NCBI GenBank assembly: GCA_035048815.1
Contig: JAUCBN010000062.1
Location: forward strand, 6,396,001 to 6,460,000
DNA from: Abelmoschus esculentus
Lineage: Eukaryota; Streptophyta; Magnoliopsida; Malvales; Malvaceae
Reading direction: 5' to 3'
DNA: 64,000 nt
Numbering within the stretch: the first letter of the stretch is position 1; the number at the start of each line of letters is the position of its first letter. Positions 23,801-33,499 of this stretch are shown piece by piece. The notes beneath the pieces are model-generated. The model worked only from the letters and a program-made list of their open reading frames with translations. It ran no database searches and was not told where the DNA came from. A program made the position numbers and the translations under genes.

Positions 23801-26800
23801 CTACATTCCTACCACGAATCAAGTTGTGAATGTTTTCACCAAGGCACTTCATCGAGTAACCTTTGATGGTTTTTTATCCAAATTGGGTGTATACAACATA
23901 TACACACTAGTTTGAGGGGGAGTGTAGGTTAATACTGTAAGATTATATAGAGTACGAGTCTATACAATATATATAATACTATTAGGAATTTGAGTTAGGA
24001 TTTATTACTTAGAGATAATTTTAGTAGAATTAAAAGTCTTAAGTTAATAATAGGATTAAAAGTCTAAAGTAATTAGGACTTCTAATCCTATTCTAAAGCC
24101 TATAAAAAGGCATTAGCTTGCGTAATCAAATTCATTCATTCAACAACAGAAAATCAATTATGTTTTTTCTTCCTTTTCACAAAAGGCTTAAATTTTCTTT
24201 TTTCTTTTTTGTGTTTTATTTTATTTTTCCATAAAGTTGGAAGTTGATTTTCTACAAATACGTGTAATTATGGTATGGGAAGATATTATTTTAGGTTAAG
24301 TATGGAAATATATTATGTATCTTTTACTTATGGAAAGTCAGGAATCATATCTAGGATTGTATCTTTAGTTACCTAGAATACTAAGGACTATATTTTTAGT
24401 TACCTAGAATGCTAAGTTAATCTTTGTATATAAACATGTACTCTTCCTATAAATAAAATCAAGAGAGAATTTCTCACAATTCTAAAAAAATAATCACTAA
24501 AAACTCGGTATGACAATGCAGCCTATGCACCAAAAGCTAACGCATGCAGATGATGTTTAAAATACCAGCTGTAAATATGCTGACATTGAACCTTGTTTGC
24601 AAGTGTCAAACAATTACTAGTATCTTTTTGGACAAAATCTCTCTTTTTCTTTCCTTTTGTTGGGGGAAGAGAACCCTTTAACTCTAACACTTGAAACTAG
24701 GCCAATAAAAAATACACTGATGTTAGAACCAAAAGCTCCAACAAGGGATATGCAGGACAAATCAAGCATGTAGAGAATTCAATCCATGAAAAAAGTATTG
24801 TTTAAAATAGTAAATGATTCAGACCTCCCCAAAGAAGATGTGGACACATTTATGACCCGTGCATAATCTCCTTTTAGTTCATCACTGCCAACGCTAACAG
24901 AATAGCAAACATCTCTATCATCCTGATCCAACTTCCCAAATTCCAACACTTTAGACTTGCTACCATGACCTAGCTCCTCCTTTTCAGAGTTGGATGAATC
25001 CACAGTGGAATCCTGCACAAGTATCTGAAGCCAACCCATGGAATTGAAAATGATACAAAGGTTACAATATGTAAGAATTGTGATTTGTGCATATAATGAA
25101 GACTGGAGTAACAACAGACCTGTATAATAACATCAGAATCTTGAAAACGTGGACGTCTTATATCCATGGATGGTTGACGTACGTTGATGTTGTCTTCAAC
25201 TTGAATTGCTATTCCTTTTGGCTGAAATAATAAGCCACTAAAGAATGAAACAACACCCATCAAACAGAGAATATAAAGATCTTATCAGATACTGCAGCTT
25301 TATACATACCAATTGCAAGAGCATCTCTCCTCTATCAGCAAATTTTAATGACGAGTCAACTTTGGCTACATCCTCAGACATAGCTTCTCGAGTTACTCTC
25401 TCATGACCAACCTCAATTCCATCACCCTATTGCCATATAATAAAGTTGGAAATCTCAAATACTTGAGATAGTTTTACAATCATTCCTAGAAACAAAAACA
25501 CTACTATCAAGTATCATCAAGATTAAAATAACAAACCTTGTCAAATTTTGAAGAATAATGAGAAGGAATCCTAGCCTGCCTGGACAACTGTTGACGAAAT
25601 TTCTCCTGTTAAATAATTCAATAAAAGGTCTTTGTAAGCAGATGCCATTAAGAAAAATCATACACCTAAACAACACTAGCATGATAGCATGAAATAGTAG
25701 CAACCATATTCAAATAACAGAAGAAATCAGTTACTCTGCAAGGTGAAATATGGTAAGGCAATTAGTACAACAATAATTTACTTACCAGGGAGTTACAGTA
25801 TTCTTTCCAACTATCCTCATTGAATCCAAAATTGAAAAAATCTGTTATATCTGTGCCAGGATGCCTCCAAGGTTTCTCTTCAAATGCATCAATATTTACA
25901 TCCAATATTGTCCTGAAAGAAATTAAGGTGGGGCAGGATACGGAACATCTTAGTCAACAACATCAAGGAATAATATTAACAAGAAAGAATAATGCCTAAA
26001 AAGCTGAGGATGACATTAATTTCCATTACACAACTTAAATAGGTCATTTTTCTATACACATTACATGAAAGAAACCTATAGCAGATTAAGGTTGAATGTA
26101 ATTGAAGATAAAAAGGCATCCACTGACCTATACCATGGAAGGGAAAAAACATATCCAAATTGATGTGGCAATGATTTCATGGAAGCAACCATTTTGTTGT
26201 CATAAACATCATCTCCCAGATCACCTCTTCTTGACATGGAAGAGAATGAGGACATACCAGTAAGTCCATTGATCCTTGTATTACTTGGAAATGATGATAC
26301 ATGGGGTCTAGCATACTGCAAAACAAATTTGAATCAATGCAAATCATGAAAAAAAAATATTCACCTGCTTTGATACAATAATAAACTCAAAGATTATGAA
26401 TGGCTTTAGTTTACGTTAATTAAAGCTAAAATAATGGTGGCATATACATAAAAACGGAAACAAAACAAACATAAACAAATATAAACAATGCTAAAATACC
26501 TTGAAGTGTGAATGAAGCTCAATTTTAGTGCCACTCCCTCTTTCTACACCATTACCACTAGGACTCAGCTCCGACCCATCACTAAGCCGTTCAACCCGCC
26601 TTGAAATCTTACCCAACCCGGTTCCCTCAACCCCAAAATCGCTATTTTCATTCCCGTCGTAACAACCCCCGTGACTCCTAGCACCGGTGACCGGAAGCTT
26701 CTCGCAATCATCATCGTTCAAGACAATTTTCAAATCGTCATCGCTGTCACTATCATCTATAGCTGAATCCGCAAAGAATTTCTCATCCGCCTCGATACTT

Positions 26801-26919
26801 TTGGAGTCATCGGAAGGGCTATTCTCTTCTGGTTCAATGTGCAATCCGCCTATAGCTGCGCTAGCTTGTACTTGAACGTCCGCATACAAATCACCAAAAT
26901 CATCCTCCATTGATTCCAT
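11264..26919 (-). CDS. FIP1-like mRNA 3'-end processing factor (nine exons)
   Basis: This gene encodes a plant homologue of Fip1, the CPSF-associated subunit that links poly(A) polymerase to the cleavage and polyadenylation complex in the nucleus. Coding exons in order: 26919-26500, 26315-26128, 25912-25786, 25605-25537, 25426-25310, 25221-25120, 25012-24825, 14339-12407, 11824-11264. All introns have GT-AG ends and phases agree, giving 3,705 coding bases (1,234 residues plus stop). Residues about 1-140 are acidic (DFGDLYADV; DDSDSDDDLKIVLNDDD). Residues about 203-245 hold the Fip1 signature FEEKPWRHPGTDITDFFNFG. The rest is charged, low-complexity Arg/Asp/Glu/Tyr-rich sequence ending RPARKRQWGVS. 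Plants have several FIP1 paralogues; the short N-terminus looks more like the FIP1[III] type than FIP1[V], but that is inference. Intron 7 holds about 10 kb of copia DNA in antisense orientation, which may affect splicing or DNA methylation. Confidence 0.87.
12407..14339 (-). CDS. FIP1-like gene, exon 8 (large charged exon)
   Basis: A 1,933-base exon with an acceptor AG at 14341-14340 and a donor GT at 12406-12405. It encodes about 645 residues rich in Arg, Asp, Glu, Ser, His and Tyr, with no enzyme domain. It has repeated mixed-charge patches such as 'KRKERSEHLVYHDKRSSSYY' and 'ESDDEYDTYR'. This is the disordered tail typical of long plant FIP1 proteins. Its first residues complete the reading frame of exon 7 (SSLGR then SLPASNQ), which shows that both sides of the transposon block are one gene. 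Confidence 0.87.
14414..14638 (+). repeat. 5' LTR of copia A
   Basis: It begins TGTAGGTTAATACGTG and ends ...CAATTCTA just before the primer site. The same sequence recurs at 23923-24484 once solo LTR C is removed. A TATA-like 'tatataaata' lies at 14581. The exact 3' end is uncertain by a few bases because of the following A's. Confidence 0.8.
14699..15656 (+). pseudogene. Copia A gag (broken)
   Basis: The start is MANETSEVN at 14699. Gag pieces follow in changing frames: 'SYKLNGNNYLSW' (target of a frameshift near an A-run at 14857-14866), 'DPAYSMIMSWLINSI', 'TCELFGVENQIKDL' with a stop at 15084, then 'LNGEYDSI'. An intact CCHC zinc knuckle, CTHCKKVGHVLEKC, lies near 15442. Gag would coat the element RNA in virus-like particles. 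The knuckle survives but the chain is interrupted at least three times. Confidence 0.8.
15657..18019 (+). pseudogene. Copia A pol, 5' part (protease, integrase, start of RT)
   Basis: In order: a protease remnant without a clear DSG motif (the segment before 15660 looks deleted); GAG-pre-integrase 'WHFRLGRPNFHYLKKLF' with the C-x2-C pair of 'CDVCQMAKYT'; the integrase core with 'HTDIWGPSK' and, after frameshifts, 'NTPQQNGVAERKNRH'; then RT (17239 on) with 'AFKAFTTSLDSIQIPKTAEE', 'WKLHQLDIKNTFLNGNLEEK', a stop at 17812-17814, and 'KLNKSLYGLKQSPRAWFDRF'. It is cut at 18019 by element B immediately before the RT catalytic motif. Confidence 0.82.
18020..18268 (+). repeat. 5' LTR of copia B
   Basis: A 249-base LTR ending CTTATCAACA. 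Compared with 22709-22969 it lacks a short duplicated segment ('agtttattgatagtt') and has scattered substitutions. The promoter-like 'ttataaaagag' is at 18179. Confidence 0.9.
18373..19250 (+). pseudogene. Copia B gag (broken)
   Basis: The start is MADFSEVTG at 18373 in a good CCACCATGG context. In-frame stops occur at 18451 and 18532 and again at 18868 and 19105. Conserved gag pieces include 'NNNSELFGIESKAFNLKQEG', 'FLNGLNKEWDPVKSRIL' and 'LREAFSEVRREESRR'. The zinc knuckle near 19077 reads CDYYKKPGYLKEKC: the second Cys and the His of CCHC are both Tyr, each explained by one transition. Confidence 0.8.
19330..22701 (+). pseudogene. Copia B pol (RT/RNase H part open, integrase broken)
   Basis: The protease motif WIIDSGVSDYMT is near 19363. 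It is followed by GAG-pre-integrase 'WHFRLGHPNFNYLAKMF' and the integrase start 'HSDVWGPSK' with a stop at 20051. Damaged pieces follow to 21160. From 21517 the RT and RNase H frame is open to 22701: 'KLNKFLYGLKQSPRAWFERF', the catalytic YVDD in 'IVYVDDIILTGDD', 'KYFLGMGVARS', 'DRKSTSGYCSF' and the end 'QVADILTKAL'. In RNase H the usual first Asp (xDADWAG) is Asn in 'FSNSSWASE', so that activity is probably lost. Confidence 0.85.
22709..22969 (+). repeat. 3' LTR of copia B
   Basis: It begins TGTTAGTTGTCG after the purine tract and ends CAACA, with the AGTTC target copy directly after it. At 261 bases it is slightly longer than the 5' LTR because of a short internal duplication. Confidence 0.9.
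22975..23913 (+). pseudogene. Copia A pol, 3' part (rest of RT and RNase H)
   Basis: Directly after the target copy of B the sequence resumes with 'HVDDIIVTGD', which joins the 'LLIV' before B. Element B therefore landed one or two codons before the RT Asp-Asp pair. Further pieces: 'RLKIALAKEFETKDL', 'MSDPREEHMEAVNKILRYLK', RNase H 'KIYTDSNWAGKLTD', 'NPIQHDRTKHFEINRHFI' and 'FTKALHRVTFDGFLSKLG', ending in a stop at 23913. Several stops and frameshifts are present. Unlike B, the RNase H Asp (YTDSNWAG) is kept. Confidence 0.85.
23923..24484 (+). repeat. 3' LTR of copia A, split by solo LTR C
   Basis: It begins TGTAGGTTAATAC, is interrupted at 23936-24256, and resumes with GTGTAATTATGGTATGGG as in the 5' LTR. 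It also carries a small tandem duplication ('ttagttacctagaatactaa' type) near 24367-24410. Confidence 0.85.
23936..24256 (+). mobile_element. Solo LTR C of another copia element
   Basis: A 321-base insert starting TGTAAGATTA and ending TTCTACA, flanked by the exact 5-bp repeat AATAC (23931-23935 and 24257-24261). It has a TATA-like 'ctataaaaagg' at 24101 and no coding sequence. TG...CA ends plus a TSD without internal region define a solo LTR, the product of recombination between the two LTRs of a full element. Confidence 0.88.
24825..26315 (-). CDS. FIP1-like gene, exons 2-7 (Fip1 motif region)
   Basis: Six short exons of 188, 127, 69, 117, 102 and 188 bases. Exon 3 (25912-25786) encodes the Fip1 signature, with 'PGTDITDFFNFGFNEDSWKE' as its core. 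Exon 6 (25221-25120) encodes 'RRPRFQDSDVIIQ', the second conserved block of plant FIP1 proteins ('RxPRxxDxDxxIxI' type). Exon 7 ends AG at 24825 and its last partial codon is completed across the 10.5-kb intron by G at 14339. Confidence 0.87.
26500..26919 (-). CDS. FIP1-like gene, exon 1 (acidic N-terminus)
   Basis: The start ATG is at 26919 (MESMEDDFGDLYADV). A nearby in-frame ATG at 26910 (MEDDFG) could also serve. The exon encodes 140 residues, rich in Asp, Glu and Ser, with the DDDLKIVLNDDD patch typical of Fip1 N-termini. It ends CAAG before a GT donor at 26499, phase 0. Confidence 0.85.
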
Positions 26920-27598
26920 TTCTTTTTGCTTTTCTACGATATTAGAGGAACGTCATAATCATAAGTTGGAGATATTTGGATTACGTTAAATCCATGCTCT
27001 TTTAAGAAGAGCGTAATACAAATACGGAGAAGCTAAAGAAACCCTATCAGAATCTAAAACCCTGCAGAAGCCATTACTGCTGGGTATTGAAGTTGGGTCT
27101 TCGCAACAGATTTCTTTTGATTTTGTGGGCTACGAAGGATGATTTTTTTTTTTAATAATGAAGGATGATTAGGATGCACATGTAGATCTTAATATTAAAT
27201 TTTAATTTTTATAATCTAAAATCTAAAGTTTTAAACTTTAAATTAAATTTTTTAACCCCTAAATTTAAAAAGCATATATAAAATTTAATTTTTACATAAT
27301 TTATATCAAAAATATATTTTATAAAACTAGAAATTATTATACTTATTCCACATGTCAAAATATAATTTTAAAATAATTATATTTTAAAATTAATCCAATT
27401 CACTATTCAAAAAATAATCCAATTAAAATTTATTATTTTAATTATTTTCAATGATAATTATTTGTTAGTAGAAATTAAATTATAACATCACAAATATATT
27501 CTTTTTAGTTTATAGTTTGGTTTTTGTTTAATTTTTTAATTGGTTGACATCCCTGAATAAAATAGTACCAAATTAAATTCTGCGCTTCAAAAGTAGTA
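26920..27598 (-). promoter_or_regulatory. 5' UTR and promoter region of the FIP1-like gene
   Basis: This is the upstream side of the ATG at 26919. Bases about 26920-27110 are of mixed composition and likely hold the 5' UTR. Beyond 27180 the sequence becomes strongly AT-rich. I cannot place a TATA box or transcription start with confidence. Confidence 0.4.
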
Positions 27599-27601
27599 GT
27601 A

Positions 27602-27669
<68 letters not shown>

Positions 27670-27680
27670 AAAAAAAAAAG
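27590..27680. repeat. Trinucleotide microsatellite (AGT/AAT)n followed by A-run
   Basis: A few AGT units grade into about 19 AAT units (27602-27658), then about 22 A's. The join of a trinucleotide repeat to a poly-A tract suggests it grew from the tail of an old retroposed sequence. It lies some 680 bases upstream of the FIP1-like start codon. The open frames rich in Tyr and Phe on the minus strand here are artefacts of the repeat. Confidence 0.9.
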
Positions 27681-27789
27681 GGAAATGATTTATATAGGGA
27701 AATTTGGGGAATAATACAGTTAGAATTTTTAATGAAGAAAATAGGATTGCTTGCAAAATAAATTATGTAATATACAATAAAAGGTGAGG

Positions 27790-28300
27790 AAAATTTGATT
27801 CGATTAAAAAATATCAAATAATTTGATTCGATTCGAGATGAAAATATTTGACTCGTTTTGATTGGACTCAAAATTTTATAGACTCGATTGGACTCGAAAA
27901 AATTTCAAATAAAGTTGGAATTGTAAAATAGAAATTCGAATAACTCAAATTTTTTAGTAATTAAATGATTAATTTTTAAGTTTAATATGAGTCTATCAAT
28001 TTTTTATGATATATACATTAATATATAAAAAATATAAAGAAATATTGCTACTTATGAATATATATATGATTAGAGAAAGTCGTTTAAATTAGAATAAAAT
28101 CATACTATAACATGATAAATAATTATAATTAAATATTTATAGGAACTCAAAAATTCGACTTGACTCGAATTTTTTAAACTCGACTCGAACCGAAAAATTT
28201 TCAAATAAAATTTGAGTTATAAAATATGACTCGTCAACTCGAATAACTCAAATTTTTTTTTAACTCAACTCGACTGAATCGAATACTTACCCTAATAAAA
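27790..28300. repeat. Dispersed AT-rich repeat with 'gactcgaa' phrases
   Basis: Two related halves (27790-27960 and 28140-28300) share 'gaataactcaaattttt', 'gactcgaa' and 'aaaatttcaaataaa' words. Related single pieces occur near 7010-7120 and 8750-8880. There is no coding capacity. It is probably a short non-autonomous DNA element or a pair of them. Confidence 0.5.
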
Positions 28301-29799
28301 AGCTACAATACTCTTAAATATTGTCTATGTAAGTGATGATTTGTATTTTTAAATTTTTTTATTCTAATTTGGTACATTAATATCTACAATAAAAAGAGAA
28401 AATATTCAATAATAAAATTTATCACTTACAGGTGGTGATATAAATTATTTTAAAAAATAGTACAAATAGTTATTTATAGGTGAGGACATCTAAAACCACC
28501 GTATGTTTTACCGCGTAACGTAAAATATTTTACGATCAACTCTATTTTTTTTAAAAAAAATACATGCAAAATATATATCTAGGAAAAAATAAATCAACAA
28601 ATAATTAAAGGTGAATTAGCAAAATTATATTATATATATATAACTACTAATTTTATATATTTTTTAACATAATATTGCTTTTAGATTTGATTATTGAATA
28701 ATATGATTCATTTATTTTATTTAAATATTATATAAAAATGTGAGTGAAAACTCAAATATTAATAAAAAAAATCTTTATTATACTTTTCAATAATGGTAAT
28801 TTGTTTAATGGATTACTTATAAATAGGTGTTTAAATTATATACTTTTATGAGATATGTGTTTAATATTTTTTTTTAGCTTAAATAAGTCCTTAAAGTTTT
28901 ATTCTGTTAATGTTTCAAGGTAACACCGTTGAAAAATTCATCACCCGATAATAGATTGACATGTGGCTTTTGTTTTTTATTTTAAAAATAAATAAAAATA
29001 AATTAATTTAAATAATATTACGAAATTTTTGAAAATCATAAAAATAGTCTTAAAATCTTTAAATCCTCAAATCTTAAAACCAAGATTGGTGTTACTATCG
29101 TCGTTGGTAGCCTTGTAAGACTTTGTTGTCGCCGTCATTTTAGATCACCATCAATCTTTTTCAACCGTCCATCATCAATAATTAGTATGAGGGATTTCAA
29201 TCAGACATCAAACAACGAACGTGAAAGACTTTAAGTGTTCAATGTTCGATTGTAATATCTTTTGTCAGTTATCAGTGATGGGTGGCTAGGAGAAATAGAC
29301 GGTGATCTCAGGCGACGACAAAATTCTTACGAGACTACCGATGATGGTAGTTGTATTAATTTTAAGATTTTGATATTTGAGGTTTTTAGTGTTAATTTTG
29401 AGATTTTTGATGTTTGGGGTTTTAAGAATTTAAGACATAAAAAATTAAGATTTTTAGATTTGTTTGTAAAATTAATTTTCTTTTTTTGGTTTATTTATAA
29501 GAATTAAATAGACACATATTAAATTATGATTGAGCGATGATTTCTTTTAACGGTGTTACCTTAAAAAATAATAGAATAAATTTTTAGGCACCCATTTTAA
29601 CTAAAAATTCATTAGGTACTTATATCAGAAAAAATGTATAATTTGGGTACCTATTTCTGAATTAAGTCAATTATTTTTTAAAGATATTACCTTAAAACAC
29701 TAACGAAAAATTTTAAACAAATATTAAACATTTATTTAATTTAGTTGGTGTTTGTAATCACTAATTTTATTCGGAGTCTTTGACCCGTTATAATTTTCG
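28301..29799. other. AT-rich intergenic stretch
   Basis: No gene recognised. A 'taacaccgtt' / 'aacggtgttacc' pair at 28921 and 29549 is inverted and, with similar words around it ('cttaaaatttt', 'aggcacc'), suggests another decayed fold-back element of about 650-750 bases. The 81-codon frame at 29262 has no family features. Confidence 0.4.
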
Positions 29800-29807
29800 T
29801 TCTCTTA

Positions 29808-30172
29808 AATAATGGGCTAATTTTGAAAAATATAGGGGTTTAAGTTTATTTTTAGTATTATAGAGACGTTTGGAAAATAATTGGGGAAATAGGCCAATTG
29901 ATACAATAATAAAAGGACCTTGTCACTTTCTCTTGGCGAAGTCTTCTCTCTCTTCTTGAACCACGCGAAAAAGAGATGGCGAGGTACTGTTGATTCATTT
30001 AATTTATTCGATTGAATGAGGAAGAGAGAGAAGACCTTGTCAAGAGAAGATGGCTAGGTCCTTTTATTACTGTAGTAATTGGCCTACTTCCTCAATTATT
30101 CCTCAAACTCTCTAAAACCCTAAAATTAATTTCAAACGACAATATTTTTCAAAATTTTCCTAAATAATGAGC
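29808..30172. repeat. Large imperfect fold-back element
   Basis: The left arm, about 29808-29956, and the right arm, about 30013-30172, are imperfect reverse complements. The inner 70 bases match best ('taggccaatt', 'aataaaaggacct', 'tcttctctctcttc' on the left, complements on the right). About 56 bases form the loop. There is no transposase. This fits a MITE-like or fold-back element able to form a long hairpin RNA. Confidence 0.7.
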
Positions 30173-32549
30173 TATAATTTATCTACTTAAAAAAGAAAAA
30201 CAAAAACCAAAATTTTTTATATTAGTATATTTATTTCTTTTGTTTTCTTTTAAAGTTTATGGTACATGTCAAAAAAAATATTACTAATTATTATCAATTA
30301 AAAAATTAAAAATATTATTACATTAATATGTTGTTTTATTTATTTTAAAAAAATCAAAAATATTATAGTATTAAATATTATTCCGGTGGCCACGCATGCA
30401 AGAAAACAAAAAAACATTGTCAGATTGTACAAAATTTCAGAGAAAAATTCCAACAATTTCCATCCATCTCAGAGGATATTCAACAATGGTAGAGACAATG
30501 TATGAATCAAACAAAATTCCAACAAAGAAACTAATAGAAATTCTATGGTTTTAATGTAATCGGTTATAAAACCAAATTAAAAACCATGTAATGGGTTCTC
30601 TCTCCATCTATTTTTCAATTAATACACAAATTTTAGAGGTAGATCCTCATTTTCTTTCACATGGAAATAAACATAGTTTAAGGTTTTGTTTTTTATACCT
30701 TTTTAGTCGTCTGATTTCTCTTGCCTCGACGATAAGTCCACGAATACTGTGTCGTTTGAAAGGTGAGTCGAACGGAAAGAATTCCTTCCCTTTTCCTCTT
30801 GTTTTTCCCAAATAAAAAGGGACTTTGAATTTTTAGAGTTTTGAAGGGTTCTGATTCGTAAAAAGGTGAAGAGAGTTTTGTTTTCGGTTTTTAAAAAGGA
30901 AGGAAAAAGATTGTTTTTATACTATCGGCCGCAGTTAATGACGACCGAGACGGTAGTTTTCTGTAAGGGAATGCGTTTTCTGGGTTTTCCAGATGAGTTT
31001 CTAGGTTTGGATGAACGAGAAGAGACTCTCTCTTTTTCTTTTTTCAGTTTTGATGTAAAATGAATAAAAGTGTTTTTTTTACTGTAATAACTATTTTTGT
31101 CCGGGGTTTGAACTAAACCCTAAACCGAGAACCATATTCCCTAAATCCTAAACCTTATATTTATAATAAATAAATCATATATTAAAAATTCAAAAAATAT
31201 ATATTATAAATATTAAATAAAAATGATTTTATTACAAGTCCATATTACAAAAAATATTAGACCTAATCTGTCAAACCTTGAACCAGCAGTCCATTTACAA
31301 CAAAACCAAAAAACCATTACCCAAACAATACATCAGTCTACAAATTAAAACCCATAACCTTAACCCATTACACTTCATCATAACCCAACCGGTAGCCCAT
31401 CACCTTACCTAAATCCAGATTCAATCACTAAACCCGCATACCTAATTGACCAACCCGGATATCCATTTGACCCGGATATCGACCCGCAGACCATTCGAAT
31501 GCCTCCAACTGTTCGAATTCCAGAACACTCTCCAATTTGTCTTTTGGGCTTCCAATTGCAACCGTTCGATTACCCAGCTAGCAACCATGATTGGCCACGC
31601 TCCGACCACTTCCTCTGCCTCAATCAGCCACTATGAAGTCATCTTAGTTGCCACATCAGAAGATCGCCACGCAAGATGGTCCCTTTTTCTCCTCTGCAGA
31701 ATCAGCCAAAACTAAGGACAACAATGGTCCCTCGCTCGTACGATGCCAACAACCATAAGAGAACAAAAACAAAAGAATTTCAGAATCCACAACCAATCAT
31801 GTATTTTCATTTTATTTTATGCTCAAAAATCACTGTAAATTGGTTATTAAAGCCAAACAAATCGAATGTAAACCCTAGACGGGTATTGAACAGAAAATTC
31901 GAATACAAAGGTAGAATTTTAGAAATTTTTTTTTTGAATAGAAAACATAATATACGAAAGGTTAGGGGTTTTACCGTTGATTTTGGAATCGGTTTCTCGT
32001 CGTCGGCGTTGCATCATCATTTTTCTCTTATTTCGTTTTCTTCAAATCAACCTCTTCTTCGAAATAAGGGTTTTAAAACAAAAGAGGTTTTCTCGATTCG
32101 TTTTCAAAAGGGGATAAGTTCGAATCCTTTTTTGATTTCCAAAAGAGTGTTTTGGTCTTAAAAAAGGGTTTTCGAATCTGGTCTTCTAAATAAAGAAAAG
32201 AAAGGTTTTTTTTTAAAGGTTTTCGCCGTCATCGGTCATCGCTAGCGGCGGTCGAGACGACGATTTTTCTCACCGTTTTCTAGGAATGTTGAGAAGAGGG
32301 GTTGAGTTCTTATTTCACAAAGAGAATTCTCTGTTCTTCGAAGGAGGATGAAAAACAAATGAGGTTAAAATTTGATTTAGCCTTCATCTGTTGATATTTA
32401 TTTGTTTCATAAAACGACGTAGTTTCATAGCCCTTGACCCGCGTGGTGACCCGGATCTGGGAGAGGATCCGCGCAAAATGGGTCAATGGGTTAATTACTA
32501 AGTCAGTCCATTTTTTTTGTCTTTTTGACTTCGACGCTGGTATAATCAC
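30173..32549. other. Non-coding stretch, probably retroelement debris
   Basis: No host gene is supported. Small open frames at 30591-31063 and 31446-32161 lack recognised domains. The stretch 31100-32540 changes to a mixed composition with 'gacccggat' and 'cgacccgcag' phrases and resembles the inner part of the TGTAACGA repeat at 38200-39200. It is likely the distal part of a minus-strand copy. Confidence 0.4.
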
Positions 32550-32904
32550 GCTTTGAATCCCTTAAATTAGTTTTTTAATTGTAATTTTGCCCTTTTTAAT
32601 TTTGTTTTTACTTCGATTCAGTTTTTATGTTTTATTTCCTTTATAAATTGGTCACTTTTCTTTCAATTTCAGTATGTAATTTTAATATTTTTGTACTTAT
32701 GTTTATATTTGATTCTATATTAATTTTTCTTTCTTATTTTATTGCATTTGTTTTAAAAGGAAAATACATTGATTTAGGATATTAAAAATTATCGTTTCTA
32801 TAGCTTATTTCCTTATAAAACTTTCCAAATTCAAAAAGATCTCATTTATTCTTTTCATTGATTTAATTTTACTCCTTTTTAGTAGCATTTAATTTCCTTT
32901 TTTA

Positions 32905-33024
32905 CGGTTGAAAACTATGTTTGACATTGATCGCTCAATCACTCTACTGGCATCGCTGGTGCTCGAACCTGTGACCTCTAAGAATATCAACCGTTCCTTT
33001 AACCACTTGGGCTAGAGGGTTCAT
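32905..33024 (-). repeat. tRNA-derived SINE fragment (minus)
   Basis: On the minus strand, from 33024 leftward, it has an A-box-like TAGCCCAAGTGG (33014-33003) and a B-box-like GGTTCGAGCACC (32969-32958). It is collinear with the better copy at 36676-36841, sharing 'ttagaggtcac', 'gagcaccagcg' and 'gtgattgagcgatcaatgt'. The 3' part then diverges, and I cannot define target-site copies. Confidence 0.65.
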
Positions 33025-33499
33025 GCATTACGTTATCATTTTTAATTATATTGTTAATATGTATGTATATATTTATTTAAGGTTTTATTGTTCATATTAT
33101 ATATTATTATTTATACAATCTATATATTACAATATATTAATATTCGTTATTCGTTTTATTTATTTATTTATTTTATTTGTTTAATCGATTATTCGATCGG
33201 TTTTACAATGACCCGCAACGGGGAATGATCCATATTATTTATAGTCCGTTTAGTGTAAATAACTAGCATCTAACTTCTAATTTATCGTATTTTATTTCTC
33301 GTATTTAATTTTCCGCATTTTAATTTCTTGCAATTTATTTTCTCGTATCCAACATCTAACATTTAATTTACCGCTTTTAATTTCTCACATATATGCTTGT
33401 TGTAATTTAATTTCTTGCACCTTTAATTTCTTTGTATTTATTTATGCTTGTAAATATTTGTATATTCAATTCATTTATTCAACATGTGACACACTGATC

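Larger units (their letters stand above)
14414..24484 (+). mobile_element. Ty1/copia element A (host of B and C)
   Basis: A copia element with order LTR, gag, protease, integrase, reverse transcriptase, RNase H, LTR. The primer site TGGTATTAG is at 14641 and the polypurine tract is near 23914-23922. Removing B (18020-22969) and C (23936-24256) with one target-site copy each leaves about 4.8 kb, normal for a compact plant copia. The insertion lies in an A-run (A's at 14407-14413 and 24485-24490), so the TSD is probably AAAAA but ambiguous. All ORFs carry frameshifts or stops. Confidence 0.85.
14340..24824 (-). other. Intron 7 of the FIP1-like gene, expanded by nested copia elements
   Basis: The intron has a GT donor at 24824-24823 and an AG acceptor at 14341-14340, 10,485 bases in all. 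Without element A it would be about 74 + 340 = 414 bases. The load is three insertions deep: A, then B inside A's reverse transcriptase, and solo LTR C inside A's 3' LTR. Elements A and B are sense on the plus strand, so antisense to the gene. Confidence 0.85.

Noticed and set aside
11264..26919. Two separate genes, one on each side of the copia block
   Set aside because: The partial codons at 24825 and 14339 fit each other, both sides have proper splice sites, and the protein order (Fip1 motif, then charged tail) is that of plant FIP1.
27505..27871. Minus-strand frames with long Ile, Tyr and Phe runs
   Set aside because: They only translate the AAT microsatellite and the adjoining A-run.
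30591..32161. Several 65-160 codon plus-strand frames as novel small genes
   Set aside because: They lie in repeat-like DNA, show low-complexity composition and have no shared domain or conserved start context.
32958..33014. A tRNA gene suggested by A- and B-box words
   Set aside because: No cloverleaf or acceptor stem is seen; the collinear copy with poly-A and target duplications shows it is a SINE.
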